64,000 nucleotides of DNA from Hyphomicrobium sp. (GCA_017512425.1 JAFWGI010000002.1:1-64000); one strand, 5' to 3'; positions 1 through 8,842 are shown, counted from the first letter of the stretch. Made by a program: numbers and translations. Notes: a model not told the origin generated them from the letters alone.

Positions 1-221
<221 letters not shown>

Positions 222-419
222 CTCATTAAGCAATGCTCATCGTTCCGCTCACGGAACCGGTTCGCGCGCTGCGAAGCGCGCGGGTTCCTCCGCGAGGGCG
301 GCACTCATGCCGGCGATCTTTGGTCGCTCGCGCTATGCAGCGCGTTAGGCATGCCGCCACGATGAGCGTAAGAAACAGAAGACCTTTTTCAAAAAACTGA
401 AGTCATATGATGTCTCCGC
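222..419 (+). other. 23S-5S internal transcribed spacer with processing stems
   Basis: This spacer can fold strongly. GCTCATCGT (235-243) pairs with ACGATGAGC (359-367), and GGCGGCA (297-303) pairs with TGCCGCC (352-358), so the right arms are contiguous while the left arms are split by an internal hairpin. That hairpin is built on GGAACC...GCGCGCT and its complement around 251-288. The result looks like a three-way junction, probably an RNase III processing site. No tRNA is present in the spacer. Confidence 0.7.
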
Positions 420-538
420 CGACCTGGTGATTATGGCGGGGTGGCTGCACCCGATCCCATTCCGAACTCGGCCGTGAAACGCCCCTGCGCCGATGGTACT
501 TCGTCTTAAGACGCGGGAGAGTAGGTCGTTGCCAGGTC
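420..538 (+). rRNA. rrf: 5S rRNA
   Basis: The sequence has the universal 5S core, with CCCGATCCCATTCCGAACTC at about 452-471 and the closing GGGAGAGTAGGTCG region. The ends CGACCTGG and CCAGGTC form the terminal helix. The length of about 119 nt is normal. It follows the 23S gene on the same strand, as in a standard rrn operon, and no tRNA follows before the terminator. Confidence 0.95.
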
Positions 539-592
539 TGCCGAGACATCATGTGATTTTCTGAAGTCTATCGAACCTCTTTATGTGCATTC

Positions 593-632
593 AAAAACGC
601 GCCGCTGTGGCTTGTCCCAGCGGCGCGTTTTT
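593..632 (+). terminator. rrn operon intrinsic terminator
   Basis: AAAAACGCGCCGCTG and CAGCGGCGCGTTTTT form a 15-base perfect inverted repeat around a 10-base loop, and the right arm ends in a T-run. It lies 55 bases after 5S and is symmetrical enough to work in both directions. Confidence 0.9.
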
Positions 633-759
633 GCGTTTGGCGTTGCGCGGTGCTGTAAGCCAAATCGATCGCAATTTTTTCTGGGACTGATCGCCGATGG
701 CGCCGTTAGTCTCGCGCGAAATTTTCGCAGTGAATTTTTTCGCAGTGACGGAGCCCGCC

Positions 760-1074
760 ATGTACGACGCTACAAACCTCACGAACCTGACCCAGCTCAA
801 GCAACTCTTGCCGACGAGTATGCATGCGTTCGAGACATTCGACCGTGCCGCGATGGCGGCGGGATCGATCCCGCGCAAGTACAAAGAATTGATCGCGCTC
901 TCTGTCGCGCTGACGACGCAGTGTCCGTACAGCCTCGAAGTTCATCGCACGAACGCCATGAACGCCGGCGCTACGGAAGCTGAGATTGCCGAGGTGATTT
1001 TCATCGCGGCCGCGATGCGCGCGACCGCGGCGATTGCACACGGAACGCATTTGGTTTCATCGCGAAAAAAATAG
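760..1074 (+). CDS. carboxymuconolactone decarboxylase (AhpD-like) family protein
   Basis: This 104-residue protein has the AhpD/CMD fold signature: a helical core with the segment KELIALSVALTTQCPYSLEVH, an acidic residue upstream, and a downstream EIAEVIFIAAAMRA helix. Family members are peroxidase-coupled or decarboxylase enzymes. The usual CxxC redox pair reads CPYS here, so the second cysteine is serine, while the histidine three residues further on is kept. A disulfide-cycling peroxidase mechanism is therefore doubtful and a monothiol or non-redox role is more likely. The start at 760 is preceded by GACGGAG; longer in-frame starts run into the region after the rRNA terminator and look spurious. 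It appears to be a single gene. Its substrate cannot be inferred. Confidence 0.8.
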   Translation: MYDATNLTNLTQLKQLLPTSMHAFETFDRAAMAAGSIPRKYKELIALSVALTTQCPYSLEVHRTNAMNAGATEAEIAEVIFIAAAMRATAAIAHGTHLVSSRKK

Positions 1075-1096
1075 CGGCTCAAGCTGCGCAACCAAA

Positions 1097-1315
1097 TCAC
1101 CTGTCTTCGGGTGGCGTCTCGACTTCCGTCGGCGTCCCGTCGGTATCTGGCGGATCTTTAATTTCGACGTCCGGATCGGAAATTGGATTTGGCGGGCGCT
1201 CCGGATCGCCATCAGGCGTCGTTGGAGCATCGAGTGGGTCGTCGCGCTCGCGTGGATCGATAACCGGCTCTACCTCATTTTCAGGAAGCTTTTCGTCCGG
1301 CTTATCTTTGCCCAT
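1097..1315 (-). CDS. small proline- and acid-rich protein, unknown function
   Basis: This 72-residue ORF is made almost entirely of Pro, Asp, Glu, Thr and Lys, with phrases such as PERPPNPISDPDVEIKDPP. It lacks hydrophobic segments and cysteines and is predicted to be disordered. A GGGAG ribosome-binding site lies about 10 bases before the ATG, which supports expression. It is convergent with the CMD-family gene. I do not recognise a family; similar small acidic proteins are common in alphaproteobacteria. Confidence 0.55.
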   Translation of the reverse strand: MGKDKPDEKLPENEVEPVIDPRERDDPLDAPTTPDGDPERPPNPISDPDVEIKDPPDTDGTPTEVETPPEDR

Positions 1316-1507
1316 CGCAGGCGATCTCCCACTCTAATCTGACAGCATGTGCGCGGCATACGCGTTGGACGCAGCCCATATAAACGCGCGTGCGCTGTGA
1401 TCGTTCCGGAGAGCTGCTCGATTGCGCTCTGGTGCCACAGTGCGCAACATTTAAGCACGCCACGCGTTTTACTCCTGACGTTCCAAATATAAAAAGGAGT
1501 CTAGGAG

Positions 1508-1798
1508 ATGAATCGCTCAGTCTTGTTTACATTGCCCTTGATCATCGCGTCTTCGGCGGCAATTGCAGAAGAGGCAAAGAAAATCGATCCGGCCACGAAC
1601 GGTCCAACCGAATCTGTCACCGAGACGGTGCCGGACATGAAGTCGGATGCAGCCAAGGACGATAAGGCGGAAGGCCGCCCCGCAACCAAGTCGGTTGGCG
1701 ACGCGGTACCGCCAATGAAGCCGGGTGACGAGCCATCGAAGAATGCAAGCGAGACGACGGCGCCGAAGCCGGCCGATGGCAAGACGGCAACAGACTAA
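1508..1798 (+). CDS. small secreted acidic/lysine-rich protein
   Basis: This is a 96-residue protein. Residues 1-20 form a Sec signal peptide (basic start, hydrophobic core LFTLPLIIASS, cleavage near AIA-EEA). The mature part is charged, without cysteines or aromatic residues, and repeats the pattern ...VGDAVPPMKPGDEPS / ETVPDMKSDAA, suggesting a disordered periplasmic protein. AAAAAGGAGTCTAGGAG precedes the ATG, a very strong Shine-Dalgarno context for such a small gene. Function is unknown. Confidence 0.65.
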   Translation: MNRSVLFTLPLIIASSAAIAEEAKKIDPATNGPTESVTETVPDMKSDAAKDDKAEGRPATKSVGDAVPPMKPGDEPSKNASETTAPKPADGKTATD

Positions 1799-1863
1799 TA
1801 AGTCCGCCGGAATTTTTCGCCTTACATTGCAGCGCGAACGTTCATGCCGTCCGCGCTGTTTTT

Positions 1864-3459
1864 TTACATGATGCCGAGCTGCTTCAGAGCGATCGCAGCG
1901 AGACTGACGGCGATGACGCACAAGGCTGCGGTGCGCGCGCCGCTATACTTTCGATTGCGCGCCGCTAGACGTTCTACAGACGCATCATCCAAGCGCACAC
2001 CGTTCGCCGCCATGTCTGCAAGACCGTTGAGTGTCGCGATCGCTTTGTGCAGCAGTTCCGGCGATTTCAAGAGTGCATCGCCGATACTTTGCGCGCCGGC
2101 GACGGCATCTTTCAGCCGGCCTATAATTCCCAAATTGGCTTCCATCCATTCTTTGGCAATCGGCTCGGCAGCCGACCACAAATTGAGATTTGGATTGAGA
2201 TCGCGCGCTACGCCTTCGACGATCACCATGCTCTTTTGCAGCAAAATCAACTCGGGGCGCGTTTCCATGTCGAAGACATCGGTATACGCAAACAACTGGC
2301 CGAGCAGGTCAGCCATCGAAATCTCGTCCGCCGTGCGGCCGTGGATTGGTTCGCCAATGGCGCGCATCGCTTGCGCGAATTCTTCGACCGTGTGATGCGG
2401 CGGGACATAGCCTGCCTCGAAATGGATGGCCGCCGTGCGATAATAATCGCGCGTAATCAATCCGTGCAAAATTTCGGCGAGAAATCGGCGCTCGTTCAAG
2501 CCAAGCCGTCCCATGATGCCGAAGTCGACGGCGACGACGGTGCCGGCATCGTCGACGAACAGATTGCCTTGATGCATATCGGCGTGAAAGAAACCGTCTC
2601 GCATCGCGTGACGCAGGAAGGCTCTCAAGACGACAAGGCCGAGTGCATTGACGTCGAAGCCCTTGGCTTCGAGCGCGGCGCGATGGCTGATCGGCGTGCC
2701 GTCGATCCACTCGAGCGTCAACACGCGCTGCGCCGTCCGTCGCCAGTCGACGCTCGGGACGCGGAAGCCCTCGTCGGCCGCGATGTTCTGTGCCATCTCG
2801 GAAATCGCCGCCGCTTCCAGCCGCAAATCCATTTCGAGATCGGTCGTATGTTTCAGATTGTCGACAACAGCAACAGGCCGTAGCCGCCTGGCCGGCGGAT
2901 ATAAGCGTTCGATCAAACGCGCGGCGAAATAGTAACTCTGCAGGTCGTTGCTGAATCGCTTTTCGATATTCGGGCGCAGGATTTTGACCGCCACGGGCGT
3001 CTTGATGCCGTCGCGCATGACATACGCTTTATGCACCTGCGCGATCGATGCGGCGGCGACAGCCGGTCCAAAATCTATGAAGTGATCTTCGAGCTTTCCG
3101 CCGAGCGCGCGCTCGACTGCGATGCGCGCTTCGGCAAGCGAAAATGGTTCGGCCTTGTCTTGCAAATGACGTAAGTCGTTTGCGAGTTCCGGGCCGATGA
3201 CGTCGGCGCGTGTCGCAAGAAACTGTCCGAGCTTGACATAACTCGGACCAAGTTGCGCAAGCGCTGCGCCAACGCGCGTCGCTTTCGCTTCGCGACGGCG
3301 GAACGGCGCTGCGATCCACCGCAGCGGCGCCGTGACAATGTTAGCCAGCCGCAGCGGCAGAGGAACTGGCACGCCCTTCGGGATGAAACGAACGCCGTGC
3401 TGACCGAGAACGAGACCAGCGCGCGCCAGTCTCAATGTGTGCATCACGGCGCCGTTCAT
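1864..3459 (-). CDS. ubiB: UbiB-family ubiquinone biosynthesis ATPase/kinase-like protein
   Basis: This 531-residue protein belongs to the ABC1/ADCK/UbiB family, which supports ubiquinone biosynthesis through an atypical protein-kinase-like fold. Visible marks are the KxGQ motif (YVKLGQFLATRADVIGPE, about residue 73), an alanine-rich loop (AAASIAQVHKA), the VAVKILRP lysine motif, HADMHQGNLFV as the catalytic loop and VAVDFGIMGRL as the DFG metal motif. The C-terminus ends in a hydrophobic stretch (AALCVIAVSLAAIAL), consistent with membrane anchoring as in E. coli UbiB. It follows ubiE on the same strand with one small gene in between. Family assignment is very secure; its direct biochemical role is still debated in the field. 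Confidence 0.95.
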   Translation of the reverse strand: MNGAVMHTLRLARAGLVLGQHGVRFIPKGVPVPLPLRLANIVTAPLRWIAAPFRRREAKATRVGAALAQLGPSYVKLGQFLATRADVIGPELANDLRHLQDKAEPFSLAEARIAVERALGGKLEDHFIDFGPAVAAASIAQVHKAYVMRDGIKTPVAVKILRPNIEKRFSNDLQSYYFAARLIERLYPPARRLRPVAVVDNLKHTTDLEMDLRLEAAAISEMAQNIAADEGFRVPSVDWRRTAQRVLTLEWIDGTPISHRAALEAKGFDVNALGLVVLRAFLRHAMRDGFFHADMHQGNLFVDDAGTVVAVDFGIMGRLGLNERRFLAEILHGLITRDYYRTAAIHFEAGYVPPHHTVEEFAQAMRAIGEPIHGRTADEISMADLLGQLFAYTDVFDMETRPELILLQKSMVIVEGVARDLNPNLNLWSAAEPIAKEWMEANLGIIGRLKDAVAGAQSIGDALLKSPELLHKAIATLNGLADMAANGVRLDDASVERLAARNRKYSGARTAALCVIAVSLAAIALKQLGIM

Positions 3460-3658
3460 CGGTTGCGTTCAGTCCTGTTCATCTATTGAGAGAGCACATT
3501 GCCGTCAGGGGCTTTGGCGTCAAGCGCTGCTCAAAACGGCGGTAAAAACTTTGCGCCGCGATCGCGTTCAACAGATCATACAAAAGTAAATGGCGCCTGA
3601 TCCGAGCTTTGCCGGGCCAGACGCCATTAACAATTCAGCTTTTGTAACGTCGCGCTGC

Positions 3659-3949
3659 TTAGTTCTTACAGAACGACGCACGGCCGTGACAGGTGACCTG
3701 GCCGCCGTCTGGATTGCAGCGATAACGCTCGTTCTTGATGGTGTAGCCTTCGACCTTGTTGGTCGCGACGAAGCCAGGCCAAAGACCCCAGCTCACAGCC
3801 TGCACCATTGTTTCGAGCGCATACCACTTGGCGGATTCAGCCGAGCCGGCAGTTGCCACGGCGCCCTTGCTGACGCAACCAGCCATAGCGTTCGTCGAAA
3901 ACGTCAATGCGGTGGCGGCAGCCACAGCTGCCAAAACGATCGGCTTCAT
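3659..3949 (-). CDS. small secreted cysteine-containing protein
   Basis: The 96-residue product begins with a clear signal peptide (MKPIVLAAVAAATALTFSTNAMA, cleavage after AMA). The mature domain of about 73 residues has four cysteines, one right after cleavage and three near the C-terminus (RCNP, VTCHG, FCKN), which could form two disulfides in the periplasm. GGGAGAGAG lies just upstream of the ATG. It lies between ubiE and ubiB on their strand, with gaps of roughly 100-200 bases, so it may have its own promoter. I do not recognise the family. Confidence 0.7.
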   Translation of the reverse strand: MKPIVLAAVAAATALTFSTNAMAGCVSKGAVATAGSAESAKWYALETMVQAVSWGLWPGFVATNKVEGYTIKNERYRCNPDGGQVTCHGRASFCKN

Positions 3950-4054
3950 AATCTCTCTCCCTCGAGCAAAACCAAATCATGGAAACACTCGGGCAAGCTA
4001 TGGGGCGGTTTGCGGGCGGTCAACGAAGAACGCCGCCAACTGGCGGCCGCGCAC

Positions 4055-4822
4055 TCAGATTTTCCAGCCGGAGTGCATAGCGGCAATACCACCCGTCAGA
4101 TTGCGATAGCTGACATTGGCAAAACCGGCGTCGCGGATCATCGCCGCGAAGGCCTCTTGTTTCGGAAATTTGCGGATACTCTCAACGAGATACTGATAGG
4201 GCTCGGCCGCGCCAGCGGTCAGTTTGCCGAGCCTTGGAATGACTTCAAAGGAATGGAAGTCGTAAAGCCGGTCGAGCAGCGGCACCTGCACTTCCGAGAA
4301 CTCAAGGCACATGAACCGGCCACCCGGCTTCAAAACCCGATAAGCCTCGCTGATTGCGCGGTCGATGTGCGTCACGTTGCGGATGCCGAAGGCGATCGTG
4401 TAGGCGTCGAATGATGACCGTTCAAAAGGCAACGTCTCGGCGTTCCCCTCGATGCAGGCGATGCGCTTGTCGAGCCCGGCTTCGTGCACGCGCCGTTTTC
4501 CAACGGCGAGCATTTCAGGACTGATATCGCAGATCGTCGAATGTACATTCGGTCCGCTCGCCTTGACGACGCGCAATGCGATATCGCCGGTGCCGCCCGC
4601 GACATCGAGATGGCGGAAATCCTGCGCGCCCGTCGGTGGATTGAGCCACGTCACGAAATCGCGCTTCCAAAGCCGGTGCAGGCCGCCCGACATCAGATCG
4701 TTCATCAGGTCGTAGCGCTCCGCGACCGTCGCGAACACCTGGTTCACAAGGCCCTGGCGCTCGTCTTCGGCGACGTCGCGAAATCCGAACGTCGTCGCCG
4801 TGCTTGTGTCGCTTTTGTCCAT
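4055..4822 (-). CDS. ubiE: bifunctional ubiquinone/menaquinone C-methyltransferase UbiE
   Basis: This 255-residue class I SAM-dependent methyltransferase methylates the benzoquinol ring (2-polyprenyl-6-methoxy-1,4-benzoquinol) in ubiquinone synthesis. Diagnostic features are the N-terminal [18 protein letters not shown] block (UbiE signature 1), motif [15 protein letters not shown] and the second signature with [14 protein letters not shown] (here [12 protein letters not shown]). The length is typical. It is divergent from mutM with 76 bases between starts, so the two share a promoter region, and ubiB lies downstream on the same strand. Confidence 0.96.
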   Translation of the reverse strand: MDKSDTSTATTFGFRDVAEDERQGLVNQVFATVAERYDLMNDLMSGGLHRLWKRDFVTWLNPPTGAQDFRHLDVAGGTGDIALRVVKASGPNVHSTICDISPEMLAVGKRRVHEAGLDKRIACIEGNAETLPFERSSFDAYTIAFGIRNVTHIDRAISEAYRVLKPGGRFMCLEFSEVQVPLLDRLYDFHSFEVIPRLGKLTAGAAEPYQYLVESIRKFPKQEAFAAMIRDAGFANVSYRNLTGGIAAMHSGWKI

Positions 4823-4898
4823 GCGCGCGACAATAGCGAAGCCCTGCTATCGGCGCTATGGTCTCGCCGATTGTGGTCAATTTTGTCTCAGAGGTTTG

Positions 4899-5780
4899 GT
4901 GCCAGAGCTTCCCGAAGTCGAAACTATCCGGCGCGGCCTGGAGCGCGTGCTGGCGGGTGTGCGGATCCGCCGTCTGCAGATGCGCCGCCCCGATCTCAGA
5001 TTTCCGCTACCCGACCATTTCGCCGATCGTGTCGAAGCGCAACGCATCGAGCGGCTGACGCGACGCGCCAAATATCTAGTTGCGGAACTGTCGGGTGGCG
5101 AAGCACTCGTCATGCATCTTGGAATGACCGGCCGCTTCTCAGTGGTTGCGAAGGCGCGCAAACACCTTCTCGGCGCCTATGTCTACGACACGGACGGCGA
5201 TCCAATCCATGATCACGTTGCATTCGAGCTCTCGAACGGTGTCAGCCTCGTCTACAATGATCCGCGCCGTTTCGGCTTTATGGTCATGATGGACGCCGCG
5301 ACGCGCGAAACGCATGCGTTGTTCCGCAAAATGGGTGTCGAACCGCTTGGGCCGGAGTTGACCGCCGAGTACCTCGCAGATCGTGCGCGCGGCCGAAAAA
5401 GCAACCTCAAAGCCTTTCTGATGGATCAGAGGAACGTTGCCGGTCTCGGAAACATCTATGTATCGGAGGCGCTGCATCGCGCCGGTCTGTCGCCTAACCG
5501 CGCAGCGCGCTTTCTGAGCGATGCGCGTGGCCGGCCGACGGATCGCGCGCGGGCGTTGGTGCCTGCGATCACAAGCGTGCTGGAGCAAGCGATCGCAGCC
5601 GGCGGGTCGACGCTCAGAGATTACCGCCATGCCGACGGCGAACGCGGCGCGTTTCAAGAAAGCTTTGCGGTCTATGATCGTGATGGCGCGGCGTGCATCC
5701 GGCCCGGCTGCAACGGCGTCATTCGCCGGATGGTCCATTCGGGGCGCGCGACGTATGCCTGCAACCGATGCCAGCGCTAG
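4899..5780 (+). CDS. mutM: formamidopyrimidine-DNA glycosylase (Fpg/MutM)
   Basis: This is a 293-residue base-excision repair enzyme that removes 8-oxoguanine and formamidopyrimidines and cleaves the abasic site. Fpg needs Pro at position 2 as the catalytic amine, so the start must be the GTG at 4899, giving (M)PELPEVE; GAGG lies five bases upstream. Longer in-frame starts would bury the catalytic proline. Other marks are the RRAKYL lysine loop, the helix-two-turn-helix with LKAFLMDQRNVAGLGNIYVSE, and a C-terminal zinc finger with Cys-x4-Cys ... CNRC. Divergent from ubiE, the usual alphaproteobacterial arrangement. Confidence 0.96.
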   Translation: MPELPEVETIRRGLERVLAGVRIRRLQMRRPDLRFPLPDHFADRVEAQRIERLTRRAKYLVAELSGGEALVMHLGMTGRFSVVAKARKHLLGAYVYDTDGDPIHDHVAFELSNGVSLVYNDPRRFGFMVMMDAATRETHALFRKMGVEPLGPELTAEYLADRARGRKSNLKAFLMDQRNVAGLGNIYVSEALHRAGLSPNRAARFLSDARGRPTDRARALVPAITSVLEQAIAAGGSTLRDYRHADGERGAFQESFAVYDRDGAACIRPGCNGVIRRMVHSGRATYACNRCQR

Positions 5781-5789
5781 AGAACCGGA

Positions 5790-6383
5790 TCAGCGCTTGC
5801 GCGCGCGGATCGCACATAACGCGGCGAGTGCGACAATACAGGCGCTGGCCGCCAGAAATACGTCATTCGCGAGCCAGTCATTTTTGATCGTATTCAGTTT
5901 GCCGGATGCGATCAGCCATACCGCGGCAGCAGCTATGCTGGCGGCAAATCCGATCGACAGTGTCCGCGAAAATTCAATCGCCGACGGCGTCGTCGCAGCA
6001 TCTCCCGGTGTAAAGAGGCGCTTGGCGTAGGCTGCAAAGCCAGCCGCCAACAGCAGCGCGCCGGCGCCATACTGCCAGCCGTGCTGCCACTTCAAACCGA
6101 CGATCGGATACGCAACCAGAAGCGCGACGCCGGCCCATAGCAGCGTGATCGTCGTCAAGCGTGTCGTTGCCTGCAGAACTTTCAGCGGCGGCAGCGTGTC
6201 GTCGTTGGCAGTGCCGGCCGCGTGCCAAGCACGCGTCGCTGACCATCCGGTGAACATCATGCGCTGGGCGAACAGCACGGCGCCAATTATCGCCAGCAAG
6301 CGATCGTTGGTGGCCGCCGCATAGCCGAGCATCACGATGCTGATGATCGCGATAACACCCAGATGGATATCGCCGCGCATCAT
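5790..6383 (-). CDS. integral membrane protein, unknown function
   Basis: The product of about 197 residues has roughly five hydrophobic helices (for example VIAIISIVMLGYAA, LLWAGVALLVAYPI, GAGALLLAAGFAAY, TLSIGFAASIAAAAVWLI and a C-terminal AASACIVALAALCAI ending in RARKR). No enzyme motif is seen. I chose the Met at 6383 because upstream codons would overlap the neighbouring gene's end and read as non-conserved basic sequence. It lies 35 bases downstream of another membrane protein gene on the same strand and is probably cotranscribed. It ends 9 bases from the mutM stop (convergent). Confidence 0.7.
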   Translation of the reverse strand: MMRGDIHLGVIAIISIVMLGYAAATNDRLLAIIGAVLFAQRMMFTGWSATRAWHAAGTANDDTLPPLKVLQATTRLTTITLLWAGVALLVAYPIVGLKWQHGWQYGAGALLLAAGFAAYAKRLFTPGDAATTPSAIEFSRTLSIGFAASIAAAAVWLIASGKLNTIKNDWLANDVFLAASACIVALAALCAIRARKR

Positions 6384-6418
6384 TCTGCCAATTCCGGCGT
6401 TACTGGACGGCGCTATCT

Positions 6419-7003
6419 TCAAGCGGTCTTCGCCGATCGCAACGCATTGACGCTGATCGCTGCGATGGCAATCGCGCCGAAGAAGAAGATGTTGCAGCCG
6501 GCCCAATCAGGATAGCTGACGTCGCGCGGAAACTTGCCGTCGACGAACATCGTGATGACGGCAATGATGACGCCGATGAGTTGAACCATAACCAAGGCGC
6601 GACCGATTTTGATGATCGAGTCGTCGACGCGGCCTGCCTCGGCATCGCGGTCGAGCATGTTCGAAAACACGAGGCTTGCGACGGCGGCGATCGCAAATCC
6701 CAAGAAGAAGTGCCACCACTCCGGCCAGCGCTGTTCGAGGATGAAGGCGTAGGTCACGAAAATCCCAAGCCCGCCCCAGGCCCAGACCAAGCCCAGATGC
6801 CGGGCCGTCGACGACCCGATTGCGCTTCGCGACGCGCCAGCCGCTGTCAGGGCGGCATGTTCTCGGATCGCGACGATGGCGAAAACCAGACTGACGATCC
6901 CTGAGGCTGCCATGTGGAGCACGGGATTGCTGATGGCGGCCGTCAGGATTATGGCGCAGATGCTCAGTGTCAGCGCAATCATCCAGGCAGTCAGTGACGA
7001 CAT
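6419..7003 (-). CDS. integral membrane protein, unknown function
   Basis: This 194-residue protein has about six hydrophobic helices beginning at residue 8 (MIALTLSICAIILTAAI, AASGIVSLVFAIVAI, LGLVWAWGGLGIFVTYAFIL, FFLGFAIAAVASLVF, ALVMVQLIGVIIAVITMFV, IFFFGAIAIAAISV). A conserved-looking loop EQRWPEWWHFF separates helices 3 and 4. No cofactor motif is visible. It is the first gene of a likely two-gene unit with the membrane protein at 5790-6383. The pair share size and topology and could form a heteromeric complex, but this is inference. Confidence 0.7.
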   Translation of the reverse strand: MSSLTAWMIALTLSICAIILTAAISNPVLHMAASGIVSLVFAIVAIREHAALTAAGASRSAIGSSTARHLGLVWAWGGLGIFVTYAFILEQRWPEWWHFFLGFAIAAVASLVFSNMLDRDAEAGRVDDSIIKIGRALVMVQLIGVIIAVITMFVDGKFPRDVSYPDWAGCNIFFFGAIAIAAISVNALRSAKTA

Positions 7004-7159
7004 CGGCTCCCCCTAAAATTGCGCGCTTTAACCTCGCAAATTCGGCCACGGCGCGGTTCAGGGCGCTGTTATAGGTGCTTTGGCCGTCCGGAGGCCAGTC
7101 TTAGCCTCAAAACATCAGCAAAAATCGTCGCGGAGGCTCGTGTTGTTGAGGCGGCCGCG

Positions 7160-7188
7160 TTGACCGGGCGCATGGTGAGCGCTATAGG
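7160..7188 (+). promoter_or_regulatory. sigma-70-type promoter for rpsT
   Basis: TTGACC (7160-7165), a 17-base spacer and TATAGG (7183-7188) form a near-consensus housekeeping promoter. The rpsT start codon is 124 bases downstream, so a leader of about 115 bases is expected. The rest of the 308-base gap from 7004 to 7311 shows no coding potential. Confidence 0.6.
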
Positions 7189-7311
7189 AGCCGTCAAGTG
7201 CCGCTCGGAGTGATCATTCCGGGCGGTTCAGCCGTTTTTAGAATGATAGCGCCGGAGTGTCGGCCGGTCAGGCAAGACGCCGGGCGCCCCGAAACCCAAG
7301 AGGAAGAGACT

Positions 7312-7578
7312 ATGGCCAATACGTCGTCGGCTAAGAAGGCCGCGCGCCAGATGATTACCCGCACCGCCGTCAACAAGGCGCGCCGTACGCGCGTGAAGTC
7401 GGACGTCCGTTCGGTCGAAGAAGCCATCGCCTCGGGCGATCGCGCGAAAGCAGAAGCCGCCCTGAAGGCTGCTCAGCCGCTCCTCGTGCGCACCGCGCAG
7501 AAGGGCATGATGCACAAGAAAACCGCGAGTCGTAAGGTTTCGCGCCTGACAAAGCGCGTCAAGGCCATGTCGGCCTGA
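7312..7578 (+). CDS. rpsT: 30S ribosomal protein S20
   Basis: The 88-residue basic protein starts [18 protein letters not shown] and ends in a Lys/Arg-rich helix ([19 protein letters not shown]), the signature of bacterial S20, which binds 16S rRNA in the small subunit. The ATG at 7312 follows AGGAAGAG; the longer reading frame upstream lacks the S20 N-terminus. It is followed by an intrinsic terminator, so it is monocistronic. Its position upstream of dnaA is common in Hyphomicrobiales. Confidence 0.97.
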   Translation: MANTSSAKKAARQMITRTAVNKARRTRVKSDVRSVEEAIASGDRAKAEAALKAAQPLLVRTAQKGMMHKKTASRKVSRLTKRVKAMSA

Positions 7579-7636
7579 TTGAGAATCTTGGTGCAGGGTT
7601 GAGTTTTTCTCCCTGTCACTGATTTGCAACAAACGA

Positions 7637-7668
7637 GACCGGGCACCGCAAGGGCCCGGTCTTTTTTT
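7637..7668 (+). terminator. rpsT intrinsic terminator
   Basis: GACCGGGC (7637-7644) pairs with GCCCGGTC (7654-7661) around a 9-base loop, followed by seven Ts. It is 58 bases after the rpsT stop. Confidence 0.9.
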
Positions 7669-8223
7669 GTTCCGCGGGAATCCGTTGGATTCGCGGACCT
7701 TGGTCCTACGACCTCATGGATCAGCCGGCAATCGACCCCGTCGTCCTCTTGGCGGTTACAAGAAAAAAATGCGCCCGCGGCGCTCCCGCCGCACGCTGCG
7801 GACGGGCGTCTCGGACGTGCCGAAAAGGGAGAAAAAATGCTTGAAGAGTCAGGCTCTTTGTCCACAGCTTCGACACGCAAGTCGGCGTTGTCCCCATTGC
7901 TTGTGGAAAACTTTCAGGACCGGTTTGGGTCACGCCGGACCTTGCACCGGGCTTGCCGGCAAGTTGGTTAACCGATAATTAAACCCTCATGGATGGTGGC
8001 GGGGTAAGCAAACGTCCGAGTGTTAAGTCGGCGAGCGTCGTGACCGAGTAGCCTGCAAGTATTGCAGAGCCGGTCTTTTCGTCAAAACTTGAAAGCGTTG
8101 TGTATTCAAAGGCTTTTGCGGAAGCCGCGCGAATGCATCAGGCGCTTTATATTGAAGTTGTCCTTGGTTGAGCTTTGTAAAGGTTCGATCGGGGCGAGTG
8201 CGTAAGCGTTGGGGGCGCGCCGA
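7669..8223. other. long gene-free region upstream of the dnaA block, candidate origin
   Basis: About 555 bases without a convincing gene. DnaA-box-like nonamers occur: TTGTCCACA (7858-7866, one mismatch to TTATCCACA) and TGTGGAAAA (7902-7910), whose complement TTTTCCACA fits the relaxed consensus TTWTNCACA. A third, TTGTCCACA, lies at 8237-8245 inside the next gene. An AT-richer stretch GGTTAACCGATAATTAAACC (7964-7983) follows the first two boxes. This arrangement fits a replication origin, but the boxes are few and imperfect, and the region could simply be a long regulatory leader. GC-skew analysis of the whole chromosome would settle it. Confidence 0.35.
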
Positions 8224-8664
8224 GTGACCACGAAAGTTGTCCACATTGAAGACGTTCCGGTCGCCGAGACCTGGGAGCGCCTCCAGGCCGACCCCAAAGC
8301 GATGCTGATCGATGTGCGGACGAAGGCCGAGTGGGCCTTCGTTGGAATTCCCGACCTGGCCCCGCTTGGGCGCCGCGTCGTGATGCTGGAATGGCAGTCG
8401 TTTCCCGAGAGTCGGGTCGACGCCCAGTTTTCGGAGAGGCTCGCGGCGGCACTCGCTGCGTCTGGAACGGGCAAAGACGACGCGCTGTACTTCATTTGCC
8501 GCTCGGGCGGTCGCAGCCGGATGGCTGCCGAAGTGATGGCAGAGGCTGGCTACCAGCACTGCAGCAACGTGGCGGAAGGCTTCGAGGGGCCACTCGATGA
8601 CAGTCGCCACAGAGGTGTGATTGCCGGCTGGAAAGCTGCCGGTCTGCCTTGGGTGCAAGGCTAA
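8224..8664 (+). CDS. rhodanese-like sulfurtransferase domain protein
   Basis: This 146-residue single-domain rhodanese has the early motif MLIDVRTKAEWAFVGIPD and an active-site loop ICRSGGRSRMAAE, in which Cys starts the six-residue catalytic loop CRSGGR. It would carry sulfane sulfur on that cysteine, with unknown acceptor. GTG at 8224 is preferred; a TTG at 8209 adds five unconserved residues. It precedes dnaA by 222 bases, in the same orientation. No signal peptide, so it is cytosolic. Confidence 0.85.
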   Translation: MTTKVVHIEDVPVAETWERLQADPKAMLIDVRTKAEWAFVGIPDLAPLGRRVVMLEWQSFPESRVDAQFSERLAAALAASGTGKDDALYFICRSGGRSRMAAEVMAEAGYQHCSNVAEGFEGPLDDSRHRGVIAGWKAAGLPWVQG

Positions 8665-8810
8665 GGGGGCTGAGGTCGGCCCAGATGCGCGGCAGATTGG
8701 AACGCCTGCCGCGTCGAGAATTGGAATGGACATACGGGGAGAGACGGCGCGGCACGCATCCGCGAGGGACCACGGTGCAAGCAATGGTGCGAGGGCGCCA
8801 TTCGGCTTGA

Positions 8811-8842
8811 TCCAGCGCCGGCCAAGCCGGCGCGAATGACGG
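8811..8842. repeat. REP-like palindromic repeat upstream of dnaA
   Basis: GCGCCGGC (8815-8822) and GCCGGCGC (8826-8833) form a perfect stem with loop CAA, flanked by GATCC and GAATGAC. Read on the other strand it begins GTCATTCGCGCC, the layout of the widespread intergenic repeat often seen as GTCATTCCCGCGAAAGCGGG. A related unit lies upstream of lysA. It sits 44 bases before the dnaA start. Confidence 0.6.
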
